A stretch of DNA of 64,000 nt from Streptomyces sp. STR69. GTDB taxonomy: Bacteria > Actinomycetota > Actinomycetes > Streptomycetales > Streptomycetaceae. This document shows positions 51,580-59,631 of the stretch, piece after piece; the first letter of the stretch is position 1; each line of letters opens with the position of its first letter. Location of the stretch: positions 44,162 through 108,161 of the forward strand of contig NZ_JALJRY010000036.1 of the NCBI RefSeq assembly GCF_024519455.1. The letters run 5' to 3'. The translations under genes and the position numbers were made by a program. A model generated the notes under the pieces. That model was given only the letters and a program-made list of their open reading frames with translations, searched no databases and was not told the DNA's origin.

Positions 51580-52299
51580 TCAGGGGCTGAGGCGGTCCAC
51601 CCGCCAGCTGCCGTCCTGCTCGGCGGTGTAGCGGAGGCGGTCGTGGAGGCGGTTCTCGCGGCCCTGCCAGAACTCGACCGTCCGGGGGGCGATGCGGAAG
51701 CCGCCCCAGTGGGGTGGGACCGGGACCTGTTCGCCCTCGGGGTAGCGGGCGGCCAACTCGGTGTACGACGACTCCAGTTCGGTCCGGGAACCGATCACCG
51801 AGGACTGGACGCTGGCCCACGCGCCGAGCTGGGAGCCGTGCGGGCGGGTGCGGAAGTACGCGGCGGTCTCGTCACGGCCGGTGCGGCGGGCGATGCCGGT
51901 GACCAGGACCTGGCGGGCCATGGGGTGCCAGGGGAAGAGCAGGGAGACGCACGGGTTGGCGGCGAGTTCGCGGGCCTTGCGCGACTCGTAGTTCGTGTAG
52001 AAGACGAAGCCCTGGTCGTCGTAGTCCTTGAGGAGGACCGTGCGGGAGCTGGGGCGGCCGTCGGCGTCGGCGGTGGAGACGACCATGGCGTTCGGTTCGT
52101 AGACGAGATCCTGGAGCGCCGCCTCCTCGAACCAGCGGCCGAACTGTGTCATCGGGCCGGCTGCCAGATCGTGCTCGTCGAGACCCGCCGCCCGGTACTG
52201 CTTGCGCATCGCGGCGGGGTCGAGGCGGGGATCACGGGCGGCGGTATCGCGGGCGGTGGCTTCGCCGTCGGTGGGATCGCGGTCGGTCACGGCGGTCAT
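51580..52299 (-). CDS. pdxH: Pyridoxamine 5'-phosphate oxidase
   Basis: 239 residues from ATG 52299. The FMN/PLP motifs are canonical: SSRTVLLKDYDDQGFVFYTN, SRKARELAANP, LLFPWHPMARQVLVTG and the closing WRVDRLSP. It oxidises pyridoxine/pyridoxamine 5'-phosphate to PLP with O2. It differs from the relative at 4859, which lacks the C-terminal signature. It is divergent from citrate synthase, with a palindrome between them. Confidence 0.95.
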   Translation of the reverse strand: MTAVTDRDPTDGEATARDTAARDPRLDPAAMRKQYRAAGLDEHDLAAGPMTQFGRWFEEAALQDLVYEPNAMVVSTADADGRPSSRTVLLKDYDDQGFVFYTNYESRKARELAANPCVSLLFPWHPMARQVLVTGIARRTGRDETAAYFRTRPHGSQLGAWASVQSSVIGSRTELESSYTELAARYPEGEQVPVPPHWGGFRIAPRTVEFWQGRENRLHDRLRYTAEQDGSWRVDRLSP

Positions 52300-52334
52300 C
52301 TTGCCGTACGACGGGTGCGGCCACGAGTTCGGGT

Positions 52335-52347
52335 GGCACTCAGTGCC
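52335..52347. promoter_or_regulatory. Palindrome between pdxH and citrate synthase
   Basis: GGCACTCAGTGCC, six-base arms around one base, about 35 bases from the pdxH start. It could be an operator for either divergent gene. Confidence 0.3.
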
Positions 52348-52452
52348 GCACACCCTCCCTAACCGTGGCACCCGGCGTTATGGTGCTGATGTCTCTATCT
52401 TCGGCCCGCGAGTCCCCGGCGACCGTGGAGCCACAGCATGAGGAGCCGCCTG

Positions 52453-53565
52453 ATGTCCGACTTCGACCCCGGCTTTGTCCCTGGACTCGAAGGAGTCGTC
52501 GCGTTCGAGACGGAGATCGCCGAGCCGGACAAGGAAGGCGGCTCCCTGCGGTACAGGGGCGTCGACATCGAGGATCTGGTCGGCCATGTCTCGTTCGGCA
52601 ACGTCTGGGGGCTGCTCGTCGACGGCGCCTTCAACCCCGGACTGCCGCCGGCCGAACCGTTCCCGATCCCGGTGCACTCCGGTGACATCCGCGTCGACGT
52701 ACAGTCCGCGCTGGCCATGCTCGCGCCCGTGTGGGGCCTCAAGCCGCTCCTCGACATCGACGAGGAGCAGGCCCGCGACGACCTCGCCCGCGCGGCCGTC
52801 ATGGCCCTGTCCTACGTCGCCCAGTCCGCGCGCGGGCAGGGCAACGCGATGGTGCCGCAGCGCGAGATCGACAAGGCGCAGTCCGTTGTCGAACGGTTCA
52901 TGATCCGGTGGCGCGGTGAGCCCGATCCGAAGCACGTCGCCGCCGTGGACGCCTACTGGACGTCCGCCGCGGAGCACGGGATGAACGCGTCGACGTTCAC
53001 GGCCCGGGTGATCGCGTCCACCGGAGCGGATGTCGCTGCCGCGCTGTCGGGGGCCGTGGGGGCGATGTCCGGGCCGTTGCACGGCGGTGCGCCGTCGCGT
53101 GTTCTCGGGATGATCGAGGAGATCGAGCGGACCGGGGATGCCGAGGCGTATGTCCGGCAGACGCTCGACAAGGGTGAACGCCTGATGGGGTTCGGGCACC
53201 GGGTGTACCGGGCCGAGGATCCTCGGGCTCGTGTACTGCGGCGTACGGCGCGGGAGTTGGGGGCGCCGCGGTTCGAGATCGCGGAGGCGTTGGAGAAGGC
53301 GGCGCTGGCCGAGTTGCACGCTCGTCGTCCTGACCGGGTGCTCGCGACCAACGTCGAGTTCTGGGCGGCGATCGTGCTCGACTTCGCCGAGGTGCCGGCG
53401 CACATGTTCACGTCGATGTTCACGTGTGCGCGGACTGCGGGGTGGTCGGCGCACATTCTTGAGCAGAAGCGGACGGGGCGGCTGGTGCGGCCGTCCGCGC
53501 GGTATGTGGGGCCTGCTACTCGGGGGCCCGAGTCGATCGCGGGGTTTGGGGATATCGCCCACTGA
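52453..53565 (+). CDS. Citrate synthase (short actinobacterial citrate synthase 2 type)
   Basis: 370 residues from ATG 52453, eight bases after AGGAG; the upstream ATG at 52438 has no such site. The catalytic histidines are in SGPLHGGAPSRV and GFGHRVYRAEDPR. The third catalytic acid position reads NVEFWAAIVLDF, with Glu where classical enzymes have Asp. Length and sequence match the shorter actinobacterial citrate synthase group rather than the 430-residue GltA. It condenses acetyl-CoA (or a related acyl-CoA) with oxaloacetate. Confidence 0.9.
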   Translation: MSDFDPGFVPGLEGVVAFETEIAEPDKEGGSLRYRGVDIEDLVGHVSFGNVWGLLVDGAFNPGLPPAEPFPIPVHSGDIRVDVQSALAMLAPVWGLKPLLDIDEEQARDDLARAAVMALSYVAQSARGQGNAMVPQREIDKAQSVVERFMIRWRGEPDPKHVAAVDAYWTSAAEHGMNASTFTARVIASTGADVAAALSGAVGAMSGPLHGGAPSRVLGMIEEIERTGDAEAYVRQTLDKGERLMGFGHRVYRAEDPRARVLRRTARELGAPRFEIAEALEKAALAELHARRPDRVLATNVEFWAAIVLDFAEVPAHMFTSMFTCARTAGWSAHILEQKRTGRLVRPSARYVGPATRGPESIAGFGDIAH

Positions 53566-53580
53566 AGCGGGGCCTGAGGA

Positions 53581-53634
53581 GCGGGTGCGGGTGCGGGTGC
53601 GCTGTGGCTGGTCGCGCAGTTCCCCGCGCCCCTA
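53581..53634 (-). repeat. REP-like repeat copy 4
   Basis: Repeats of GCGGGT, then GTGGCTGGTCGCGCAG and TTCCCCGCGCCCCTA. The final CTA, read on the minus strand, is the TAG stop codon of the TetR gene. Confidence 0.7.
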
Positions 53635-54246
53635 AAGGGCGCCTTCCAGCAGGTGGGTCCATTGGGCGACGACCCTCTCCCTGCGTCCCCCGTCATCCGT
53701 GAGCAGGTTCGCCAGGCCCAGGCCCCTCGCCATGTCCAGGAGGCCCTGGACCGTTTCGCGCACCCCCGGCCGCGTCTCGTCGGCGTCCAGCAACTCCACC
53801 GCGATGCGGTGAGTCTCACGGCCCACCCTCGCCTCCAACTCCGTTACCCGGGGGCGGAGTTGGTCCTCGTTCGAGGCGGCTACCCAGAGGTGGAGGGCGG
53901 CGCGGAAGAGGGGGCCCGTGTAGAGGTCCACCAGGGCCTCGACCACTACGCGGCGGTCTTCCGCGCCCTCCGGGAACAGTTCCCGCAGAGCCGTGGAGCG
54001 TTCCTCCGCCACGTACTCGACGGCCGCCGTGAAGAGGTCCTCGCGGGTGGGGAAGTGGTGTTGGGCGGCGCCTCGGGAGACGCCGGCGCGTTCGGCCACG
54101 ACGGAGACCGTGGAGCCTGCCCAGCCGTGTTCGGCGAGGCAGGACACGGCGGCTTCCAGGAGGCGCTGCCGGGTGGCCCGGCTGCGGTCCTGCTTGGGTC
54201 TGCGGTCGACCGTGCCCGTCGCGGGCGCCGCGCTCACACCAGCCAT
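53632..54246 (-). CDS. TetR-family transcriptional regulator
   Basis: 204 residues from ATG 54246, overlapping the end of the enoyl-CoA hydratase gene by 13 bases. HTH at about 25-65 (TRQRLLEAAVSCLAEHGW, STVSVVAERAGVSRGAAQHH). The ligand domain is of the usual TetR C-terminal kind (about 85-200). As last gene of the atu-like operon it is the likely regulator of that operon through the palindrome at 63775. The reason is position; binding is inferred. Its stop codon lies within a REP-like repeat. Confidence 0.85.
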   Translation of the reverse strand: MAGVSAAPATGTVDRRPKQDRSRATRQRLLEAAVSCLAEHGWAGSTVSVVAERAGVSRGAAQHHFPTREDLFTAAVEYVAEERSTALRELFPEGAEDRRVVVEALVDLYTGPLFRAALHLWVAASNEDQLRPRVTELEARVGRETHRIAVELLDADETRPGVRETVQGLLDMARGLGLANLLTDDGGRRERVVAQWTHLLEGAL

Positions 54247-54968
54247 GCGGGATCCCGTCGTTCGAGGAAGGCCGTCATCCCCTCGCGGGCCTGCGCGGAG
54301 GCGAACAGCCGTGCCGAGAGCGCGGTCAGGTCGGCCGCGTCCCGGTCGAAGGTTTCCAGCACCCTAGCCGTGAGCAGCCGCTTCGTCTCGGCCAGGGCCT
54401 CGGGGGCGGAGCGGCGCAGGCCGTCGAGGATGGGGGCGAGGGACTCGTCCACGTCCTCTCCCGCTGCCGTGAGCAGGCCGATCCGGGCCGCTTCCGGCGC
54501 GTCGAAGCGCTCGCCGGTGAGGTAGTAGCGGGCGAGGGCGCGGGGGTCCGTGCGGGGCAGGAGCGGGAGGGAGATCACCGCCGGGGCGACCCCGATCCGT
54601 ACCTCCGTGAAGGCGAAGGTGGCTTCCCCGGATGCCGCCGCGATGTCGCAGGCCGCCAGAAGGCCGAGGCCGCCCGCCCGTACGTGGCCGGTCACGCGGG
54701 CGACGACCGGCTTGGGTGTCTCCACGATCTGGCGGAGGAGACTCACCAAGGCGTCCGGGGGCGGCGGGTCCCGGAGGTCCGCGCCCGCGCAGAACGTGTT
54801 CCCCGTGTGGGTGAGGACGACCGCCCGTACATCCGTGTCCTTGGCGCACTCGGTGAGGGCGTCCGCCAACTCGGCCACCAGGGGCGCCGACAGCGCGTTG
54901 CGGGTGTCCGGTGAGTCCAGGCTCAGGGTCTCGATGCCACGTGTGCGTGTCCCGCCGATCAGTGTCAT
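54234..54968 (-). CDS. Enoyl-CoA hydratase/isomerase family protein
   Basis: 244 residues from ATG 54968, overlapping the ligase stop (ATGA). Crotonase fold with CAGADLRDPPPPD and GHVRAGGLGLLAACD as oxyanion-hole segments and FTEVRIGVAPAVISLPLLPR; the classical catalytic Glu region is altered to Val-Ala-Pro-Ala. It may hydrate or isomerise the product of the dehydrogenase at 56582. Confidence 0.8.
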   Translation of the reverse strand: MTLIGGTRTRGIETLSLDSPDTRNALSAPLVAELADALTECAKDTDVRAVVLTHTGNTFCAGADLRDPPPPDALVSLLRQIVETPKPVVARVTGHVRAGGLGLLAACDIAAASGEATFAFTEVRIGVAPAVISLPLLPRTDPRALARYYLTGERFDAPEAARIGLLTAAGEDVDESLAPILDGLRRSAPEALAETKRLLTARVLETFDRDAADLTALSARLFASAQAREGMTAFLERRDPAWLV

Positions 54969-56542
54969 GAGCGGCCTCGGAGTTCGCGGCGCAGGATCTT
55001 GCCGGAGGCGGCGCGCGGGACGGCATCGATGAAGGTGACCCGGCGGACCCGCTTGTAGGGGGCGACGCGTTCGGCGACGTACATCATGACCTCTCCTTCA
55101 GTCATTTCGGGGAGGTCTGCGGCCGCCTTCTGGCGGACCACGTACGCGTGCGGGACCTCGTTGTTGTCCTCGTTGTACTCGCCCACCACGGCCGCGTCGG
55201 CGATGCCGGGGTGGGTGAGCAGGAGGGCCTCCAGTTCGGCGGGGGCCACCTGGAAGCCCTTGTACTTGATGAGTTCCTTGACCCGGTCGACGACGAACGT
55301 CCAGCCGCCGGCGTCCACATGGCCGACGTCCCCGGTGTGCAGCCAGCCGTCCTCGTCGATCATCGCGGCGGTGTCGTCGGGGCGGCCCAGGTAGCCCTTC
55401 ATCACCTGGGGGCCGCGGATGAGGAGTTCGCCGGCCTCCCCGACGCCGAGGTCCTTGGCGGGGTCGTCGAGGGAGACGATCCGCATCTCGGTGCCGGCGA
55501 TGAGTTTGCCGACCGTGCCGGGAGGTGCCGTGGGCATGTCCCGCACGGGGACCACATGGGTGCCCGGGGACAGTTCCGTCATGCCGTACGCCTGGCCCAC
55601 GGGCGGCAGGCCCAGGCGCTGCGAGCAGGCGGCGGCGAGGTTCGCGTCGAGGGGGGCGGCGGCGCTGATGATGTACTTCAGCGACGAGAGGTCGTACTGC
55701 GCGACCGCCGGGTGCTTGGCCAGGGCCAGGACGATCGGCGGGGCGACGTAGAGGCCGGTGATGCGGTGGTTCTCGATGGCCGCGAGGAAGGTTTCGAGGT
55801 CGAAGCGCGGGAGGACGACGACTGCGGCGCCGTTCCGCAGCGGGGCGTTCATGAGGGCCGTGAGGCCGTAGATGTGGAAGAACGGCAGGACGGCGAGGAT
55901 GCGGTCGCCGGGGCCGGTGGGGACCGCGGGCTCCAACTGGGCCAGATTCGTGGCTATTTGACAGTGCGTCAACATCACACCCTTGGGGACGCCGGTCGTT
56001 CCCGAGGAGTACGGGAGGGCCGCGACGTCTTCCACGGGGTCGATGTCGACCACCGGCTCGGGGGCCGTCGAGGCGAGCATGTCGGCCAGCGAACGGTGTC
56101 CGGGCGCGCTGTCGCAGACGAATATCTCCTCGACGCCGCCCGCGAGTTCGGCCGCCCGGCGGGCCGCCTCCAGGAGCGGTGACACGGTGACGATCCAGCG
56201 GGCCGCCGAGTCCCGCAGCTGCTTGGCGAACTCCTCCGGCGTGGCGAGCGGGTGCACCGTCGTGACGGAGGCACCCGCGCGCGTGGCGGCGTAGAAGGCC
56301 AGTGGGAAGGCGACCGTGTTCGGGCTGTGCAGCGCGAGGACGTCCCCTTTGCGCACGCCCGCGTCCGCGAGGCCCGCCGCGATGCTGCGGTGGAACCGGT
56401 CCACCTGCGCGTAGGTGAGGGTGGTGCCGTCCGTGCCGTCGATCAGCGCGGGCTCCTCCGCGAACTCCCCGGCCCGCGCCAACACCGCGTCATGGATGGG
56501 GAGTTCTACGGCAGGAACGTCGGCGTACTCGCTGCGGAACAT
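54965..56542 (-). CDS. AMP-forming acyl/aryl-CoA ligase (4-coumarate-CoA ligase-like)
   Basis: 525 residues from ATG 56542, five bases after AGGAGG; an upstream GTG/ATG would give no better site. Phosphate loop YSSGTTGVPKGVM, then YGMTELSPG, TGDVGHVDAGG, KELIKYKGFQVAPAELE and the C-terminal lysine region RAASGKILRREL. It activates an aryl or alicyclic acid for the pathway of this operon. Confidence 0.85.
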   Translation of the reverse strand: MFRSEYADVPAVELPIHDAVLARAGEFAEEPALIDGTDGTTLTYAQVDRFHRSIAAGLADAGVRKGDVLALHSPNTVAFPLAFYAATRAGASVTTVHPLATPEEFAKQLRDSAARWIVTVSPLLEAARRAAELAGGVEEIFVCDSAPGHRSLADMLASTAPEPVVDIDPVEDVAALPYSSGTTGVPKGVMLTHCQIATNLAQLEPAVPTGPGDRILAVLPFFHIYGLTALMNAPLRNGAAVVVLPRFDLETFLAAIENHRITGLYVAPPIVLALAKHPAVAQYDLSSLKYIISAAAPLDANLAAACSQRLGLPPVGQAYGMTELSPGTHVVPVRDMPTAPPGTVGKLIAGTEMRIVSLDDPAKDLGVGEAGELLIRGPQVMKGYLGRPDDTAAMIDEDGWLHTGDVGHVDAGGWTFVVDRVKELIKYKGFQVAPAELEALLLTHPGIADAAVVGEYNEDNNEVPHAYVVRQKAAADLPEMTEGEVMMYVAERVAPYKRVRRVTFIDAVPRAASGKILRRELRGRS

Positions 56543-56581
56543 GGTTCCTCCTGGCACGAACTGGCATGGGCCGCCGAGTGC

Positions 56582-57712
56582 CTAGTACGACTTGGGCAGG
56601 CCCAGGGTCTGGTGGGAGACGTAGTTGAGAATCATCTCCCGGCTCACCGGAGCAATACGAGCCACGCGCGCGGCGGTTATCAACGAAGCGAGCCCGAACT
56701 CACGCGTGAGGCCGTTCCCGCCGAGGGTGTGCACGGACTGGTCCACGGCCCGCACACACGCCTCCCCCGCCGCGTACTTGGCCATGTTCGCCGCCTCGCC
56801 CGCGCCGACGTCGTCACCGGCGTCGTACAGATACGCCGCCTTCTGCATCATCAACCGGGCGAGTTCCAGGTCGATGTGCGCCTGGGCGAGCGGGTGCGCG
56901 ATCGCCTGGTGGGCGCCGATGGGGGCGTCCCACACGGTGCGTTCACGCGCGTACTCGATCGCCCGGGCAAGCGCGTAGCGGCCCATGCCGATCGCGAACG
57001 CGGCCGTCATGATGCGCTCGGGATTGAGGCCGGCGAAGAGCTGCAGCAGACCCGCGTCCTCGTCCCCGACGAGCGCTTCGGCGGGCAGCCGTACGTCGTC
57101 CAGGGTCAGCTCGAACTGCTTCTCCGCCGCCTGGAGTTCCATGTCTATCCGGCGGCGCGTGAAGCCGTCCGCGTCGCGCGGGACGATGAACAGGCAGGGC
57201 TTGAGGCGGCCGGTTCGGGAGTCCTCGGTGCGGCCGACTATGAGAGTCGCGTCGGCCAGGTCCACGCCGGAGATGAAGACCTTGCGGCCGGTGAGCAGCC
57301 AGTCCGTGCCGTCCCTGCGGGCGGTGGTGGTGATGCGGTGGCTGTTGGAGCCGGCGTCGGGTTCGGTGATGCCGAAGGCCATGGTGCGAGTGCCTTCGGC
57401 GATTCCGGGGAGCCAGTCACGCTTCTGTTCTTCCGTGCCGAAGCGGGCGATGACCGTGCCGCAGATCGCCGGGGACACGACCATCATGAGGAGGGGGCAG
57501 CCTGCGGCTCCCAACTCCTCCAGGACGATGGAGAGTTCGGAGATGCCGCCGCCTCCGCCTCCGTATTCCTCGGGGAGGTTGACGCCGAGGTAGCCGAGTT
57601 TGGCTGCCTCGGACCAGAGTTGTTCTCGGTCGTAGTCGCGGCCGTGCCTTTTGCCCAGGGCGGATACAGCTGCACGTAGGGCTTTGTGTTCGTCGGTTTC
57701 GGTGGTGGGCAT
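56582..57712 (-). CDS. Acyl-CoA dehydrogenase
   Basis: 376 residues from ATG 57712. The full ACAD pattern is present: GYLGVNLPEEYGGGGGGISE, GITEPDAGSNSHRI, KVFISGVDLADATLIVGR, and the C-terminal helices with GAHQAIAHPLAQAHIDLELA and HTLGGNGLTREFGLAS. It introduces an alpha-beta double bond in the acyl-CoA. Placed between the carboxylase and ligase genes, it fits the citronellyl-CoA/isovaleryl-CoA-type dehydrogenase of Atu/Liu pathways. Confidence 0.85.
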   Translation of the reverse strand: MPTTETDEHKALRAAVSALGKRHGRDYDREQLWSEAAKLGYLGVNLPEEYGGGGGGISELSIVLEELGAAGCPLLMMVVSPAICGTVIARFGTEEQKRDWLPGIAEGTRTMAFGITEPDAGSNSHRITTTARRDGTDWLLTGRKVFISGVDLADATLIVGRTEDSRTGRLKPCLFIVPRDADGFTRRRIDMELQAAEKQFELTLDDVRLPAEALVGDEDAGLLQLFAGLNPERIMTAAFAIGMGRYALARAIEYARERTVWDAPIGAHQAIAHPLAQAHIDLELARLMMQKAAYLYDAGDDVGAGEAANMAKYAAGEACVRAVDQSVHTLGGNGLTREFGLASLITAARVARIAPVSREMILNYVSHQTLGLPKSY

Positions 57713-57726
57713 GTGGCTCCTTCGTC

Positions 57727-57759
57727 GTGGCTGGTCGCGCAGTTCCTCGCGCCCCTAGG
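57727..57759 (-). repeat. REP-like repeat copy 5
   Basis: GTGGCTGGTCGCGCAG followed by TTCCTCGCGCCCCTAGG, in the 42-base gap between the dehydrogenase and biotin carboxylase genes. Its CTA at 57755-57757 is the TAG stop of the biotin carboxylase gene on the minus strand. Confidence 0.7.
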
Positions 57760-59605
57760 TCGGCTCTACTACTGCCAGTAGAGAGGCGACCCGTACCTGT
57801 TGGCCCAGTACTGCGTGCAGGGCCGTCAGCTTGCCTGTTGCCGGGGCTGTGATCTTGTGTTCCATCTTCATTGCCTCCAGCCACAACAGGGGCTCACCGG
57901 CCGTGACTTGGACTCCTACGGCCAGGCCCTCCGCAACTCTCACCACCGTGCCCGGCATGGGGGCCAGCAGGGAGCCGGGGGCGAGTTGGGCGGCGGGGTC
58001 GGGGAAGCGGGGGAGGGCGGTCAAGGTGGTGGTGTTCACGTACACCTGGTCGGAGTCGTATCTCGCGACCTCGAACTTCCGTCGTACGCCGTCCACTTCG
58101 AGTACGACCAGACAGGCGTCCGCGTGGATGACGCGTACCCCTTCCGCGGTCAGGCCGGCCCTCGTGTGGTGGTAGTGGACCTCGTGCTCCTCGCCTGCCA
58201 TGGCGTAGCGCTTGGTCTGCGGCTGGGACGGGAGGTTGCGCCAGCCGGGAGCGAAGCGGGAGCGGCCGTGGGTGTCGGCGAGGGCCGCGGCGAGGGGGGC
58301 GTGCGGGTCGGGGGCCGAGGTGGTGAGTTCGGTGAGGTGGCGGTCGTAGAAGCCGGTGTCCATGTGGGCGGTGGTGAACTCCTTGTGGCGCAGGGAGCGT
58401 ACGAGGAGGTCGCGGTTGGTGAGGGGGCCGTGGATCGTCGCCCGGGAGAGGGCTCCCGCCAGTTTGCGGACGGCTTCCCCTCGGGTGGGGGCGTGGGCTA
58501 CGACCTTGGCGAGCATCGGGTCGTAGTGGACGCCGATGTCGTCGCCGTCGGTGTAGCCGGTGTCGAGGCGGACGCCGTCAGGGACTGCTATGCGGTGCAG
58601 GGTGCCGGTCTGGGGGGTCCAGTCGTGGGACGGGTCCTCGGCGTAGAGGCGGGCCTCGATGGCGTGGCCGTGGGGGTGCGGAGGGGTGCTTTCGAGGGGC
58701 CCGCCCTCCGCGATCCTCAGTTGCAGGGCCACCAGGTCGATGCCGAACACGGCTTCCGTGACGGGGTGTTCGACCTGGAGGCGGGTGTTCATTTCGAGGA
58801 AGTGCGGCCTGCCGTCGGGGGAGATCAGGAACTCGACTGTTCCGGCGCCCTCGTAGGCGACGGCACGGGCGGCTCGGATGGCCAACTCGCTCAGTTCCTG
58901 GGTGAGTTCTTCGGTGAGGCCCGGCGCCGGGGACTCCTCGATCACCTTCTGGTGGCGGCGCTGGAGGGAGCAGTCCCGGGTGCCGAGGGCCCAGACCGTG
59001 CCGTGGATGTCGGCGAGGATCTGTACCTCGACGTGCCGGCCGCCCTCCACATAGGGCTCGACGAAGACCTCGCCGTCACCGAAGGCGCTGGTGGCCTCGG
59101 CTCGGGCGGCCGTCAACTCGGCGTCGAGGTCGGCGAGTTGGCGTACGACGCGCATGCCGCGTCCGCCGCCGCCCGCCGCCGCCTTCACCAGGACGGGGAG
59201 GTCGGCCTCGGTGACGTGGTCCAGGGAGGCGATCCCCATGAGTTCCTTGGCGCGGGTCTTGGAGGCCATCGCCTCGATCGCCTCGGGGGGCGGCCCGATC
59301 CACACCAGGCCGGCGTCCAGGACGGCGCGGGCGAAGTCGGCGTTCTCGGACAGGAAGCCGTAGCCGGGGTGCACCGCGTCCGCGCCCGCCGCGACGGCCG
59401 CCTTCACGATCAACTCGCCGCGCAGGTAGGTCTCTTGGGGTGTCGCCCCGGGCAGCCGTACCGTCGCGTCGGCCACGCGTGCGTGGAGCGCGTGCTCGTC
59501 GGCGTCCGAGTGCACGGCGACGGTCCGGATCCCCAGTTCACGGCAGGTACGGAAGACCCGGCAGGCGATCTCGCCCCGGTTGGCGACGAGAACGGTCGCG
59601 ATCAT
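57755..59605 (-). CDS. Acyl-CoA carboxylase alpha subunit (biotin carboxylase plus BCCP)
   Basis: 616 residues from ATG 59605, which has GAGGG six bases upstream; ATG 59626 is an alternative. Biotin carboxylase domain with MIATVLVANRGEIACRVFRT, the ATP-grasp loop KAAAGGGGRGM (about 139-150) and FLEMNTRLQVEHPVTE. The C-terminal BCCP has the biotin lysine in EAMKMEH (about Lys579). The stretch between KELM and the ATP-grasp glycine loop (about 126-139) is clearly shorter than in E. coli AccC. Works with the carboxyltransferase at 59632. Confidence 0.85.
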   Translation of the reverse strand: MIATVLVANRGEIACRVFRTCRELGIRTVAVHSDADEHALHARVADATVRLPGATPQETYLRGELIVKAAVAAGADAVHPGYGFLSENADFARAVLDAGLVWIGPPPEAIEAMASKTRAKELMGIASLDHVTEADLPVLVKAAAGGGGRGMRVVRQLADLDAELTAARAEATSAFGDGEVFVEPYVEGGRHVEVQILADIHGTVWALGTRDCSLQRRHQKVIEESPAPGLTEELTQELSELAIRAARAVAYEGAGTVEFLISPDGRPHFLEMNTRLQVEHPVTEAVFGIDLVALQLRIAEGGPLESTPPHPHGHAIEARLYAEDPSHDWTPQTGTLHRIAVPDGVRLDTGYTDGDDIGVHYDPMLAKVVAHAPTRGEAVRKLAGALSRATIHGPLTNRDLLVRSLRHKEFTTAHMDTGFYDRHLTELTTSAPDPHAPLAAALADTHGRSRFAPGWRNLPSQPQTKRYAMAGEEHEVHYHHTRAGLTAEGVRVIHADACLVVLEVDGVRRKFEVARYDSDQVYVNTTTLTALPRFPDPAAQLAPGSLLAPMPGTVVRVAEGLAVGVQVTAGEPLLWLEAMKMEHKITAPATGKLTALHAVLGQQVRVASLLAVVEPT

Positions 59606-59631
59606 GTGGTCCCTCACGTCGGTCATGGGCC

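Noticed and set aside
55958..55972. TTGACAGTGCGTCAA, similar to the regulon palindrome
   Set aside because: It is inside the CoA-ligase gene and spells the conserved Met-Leu-Thr-His-Cys-Gln region after the phosphate loop. There is no promoter nearby, so I take it as coincidence.
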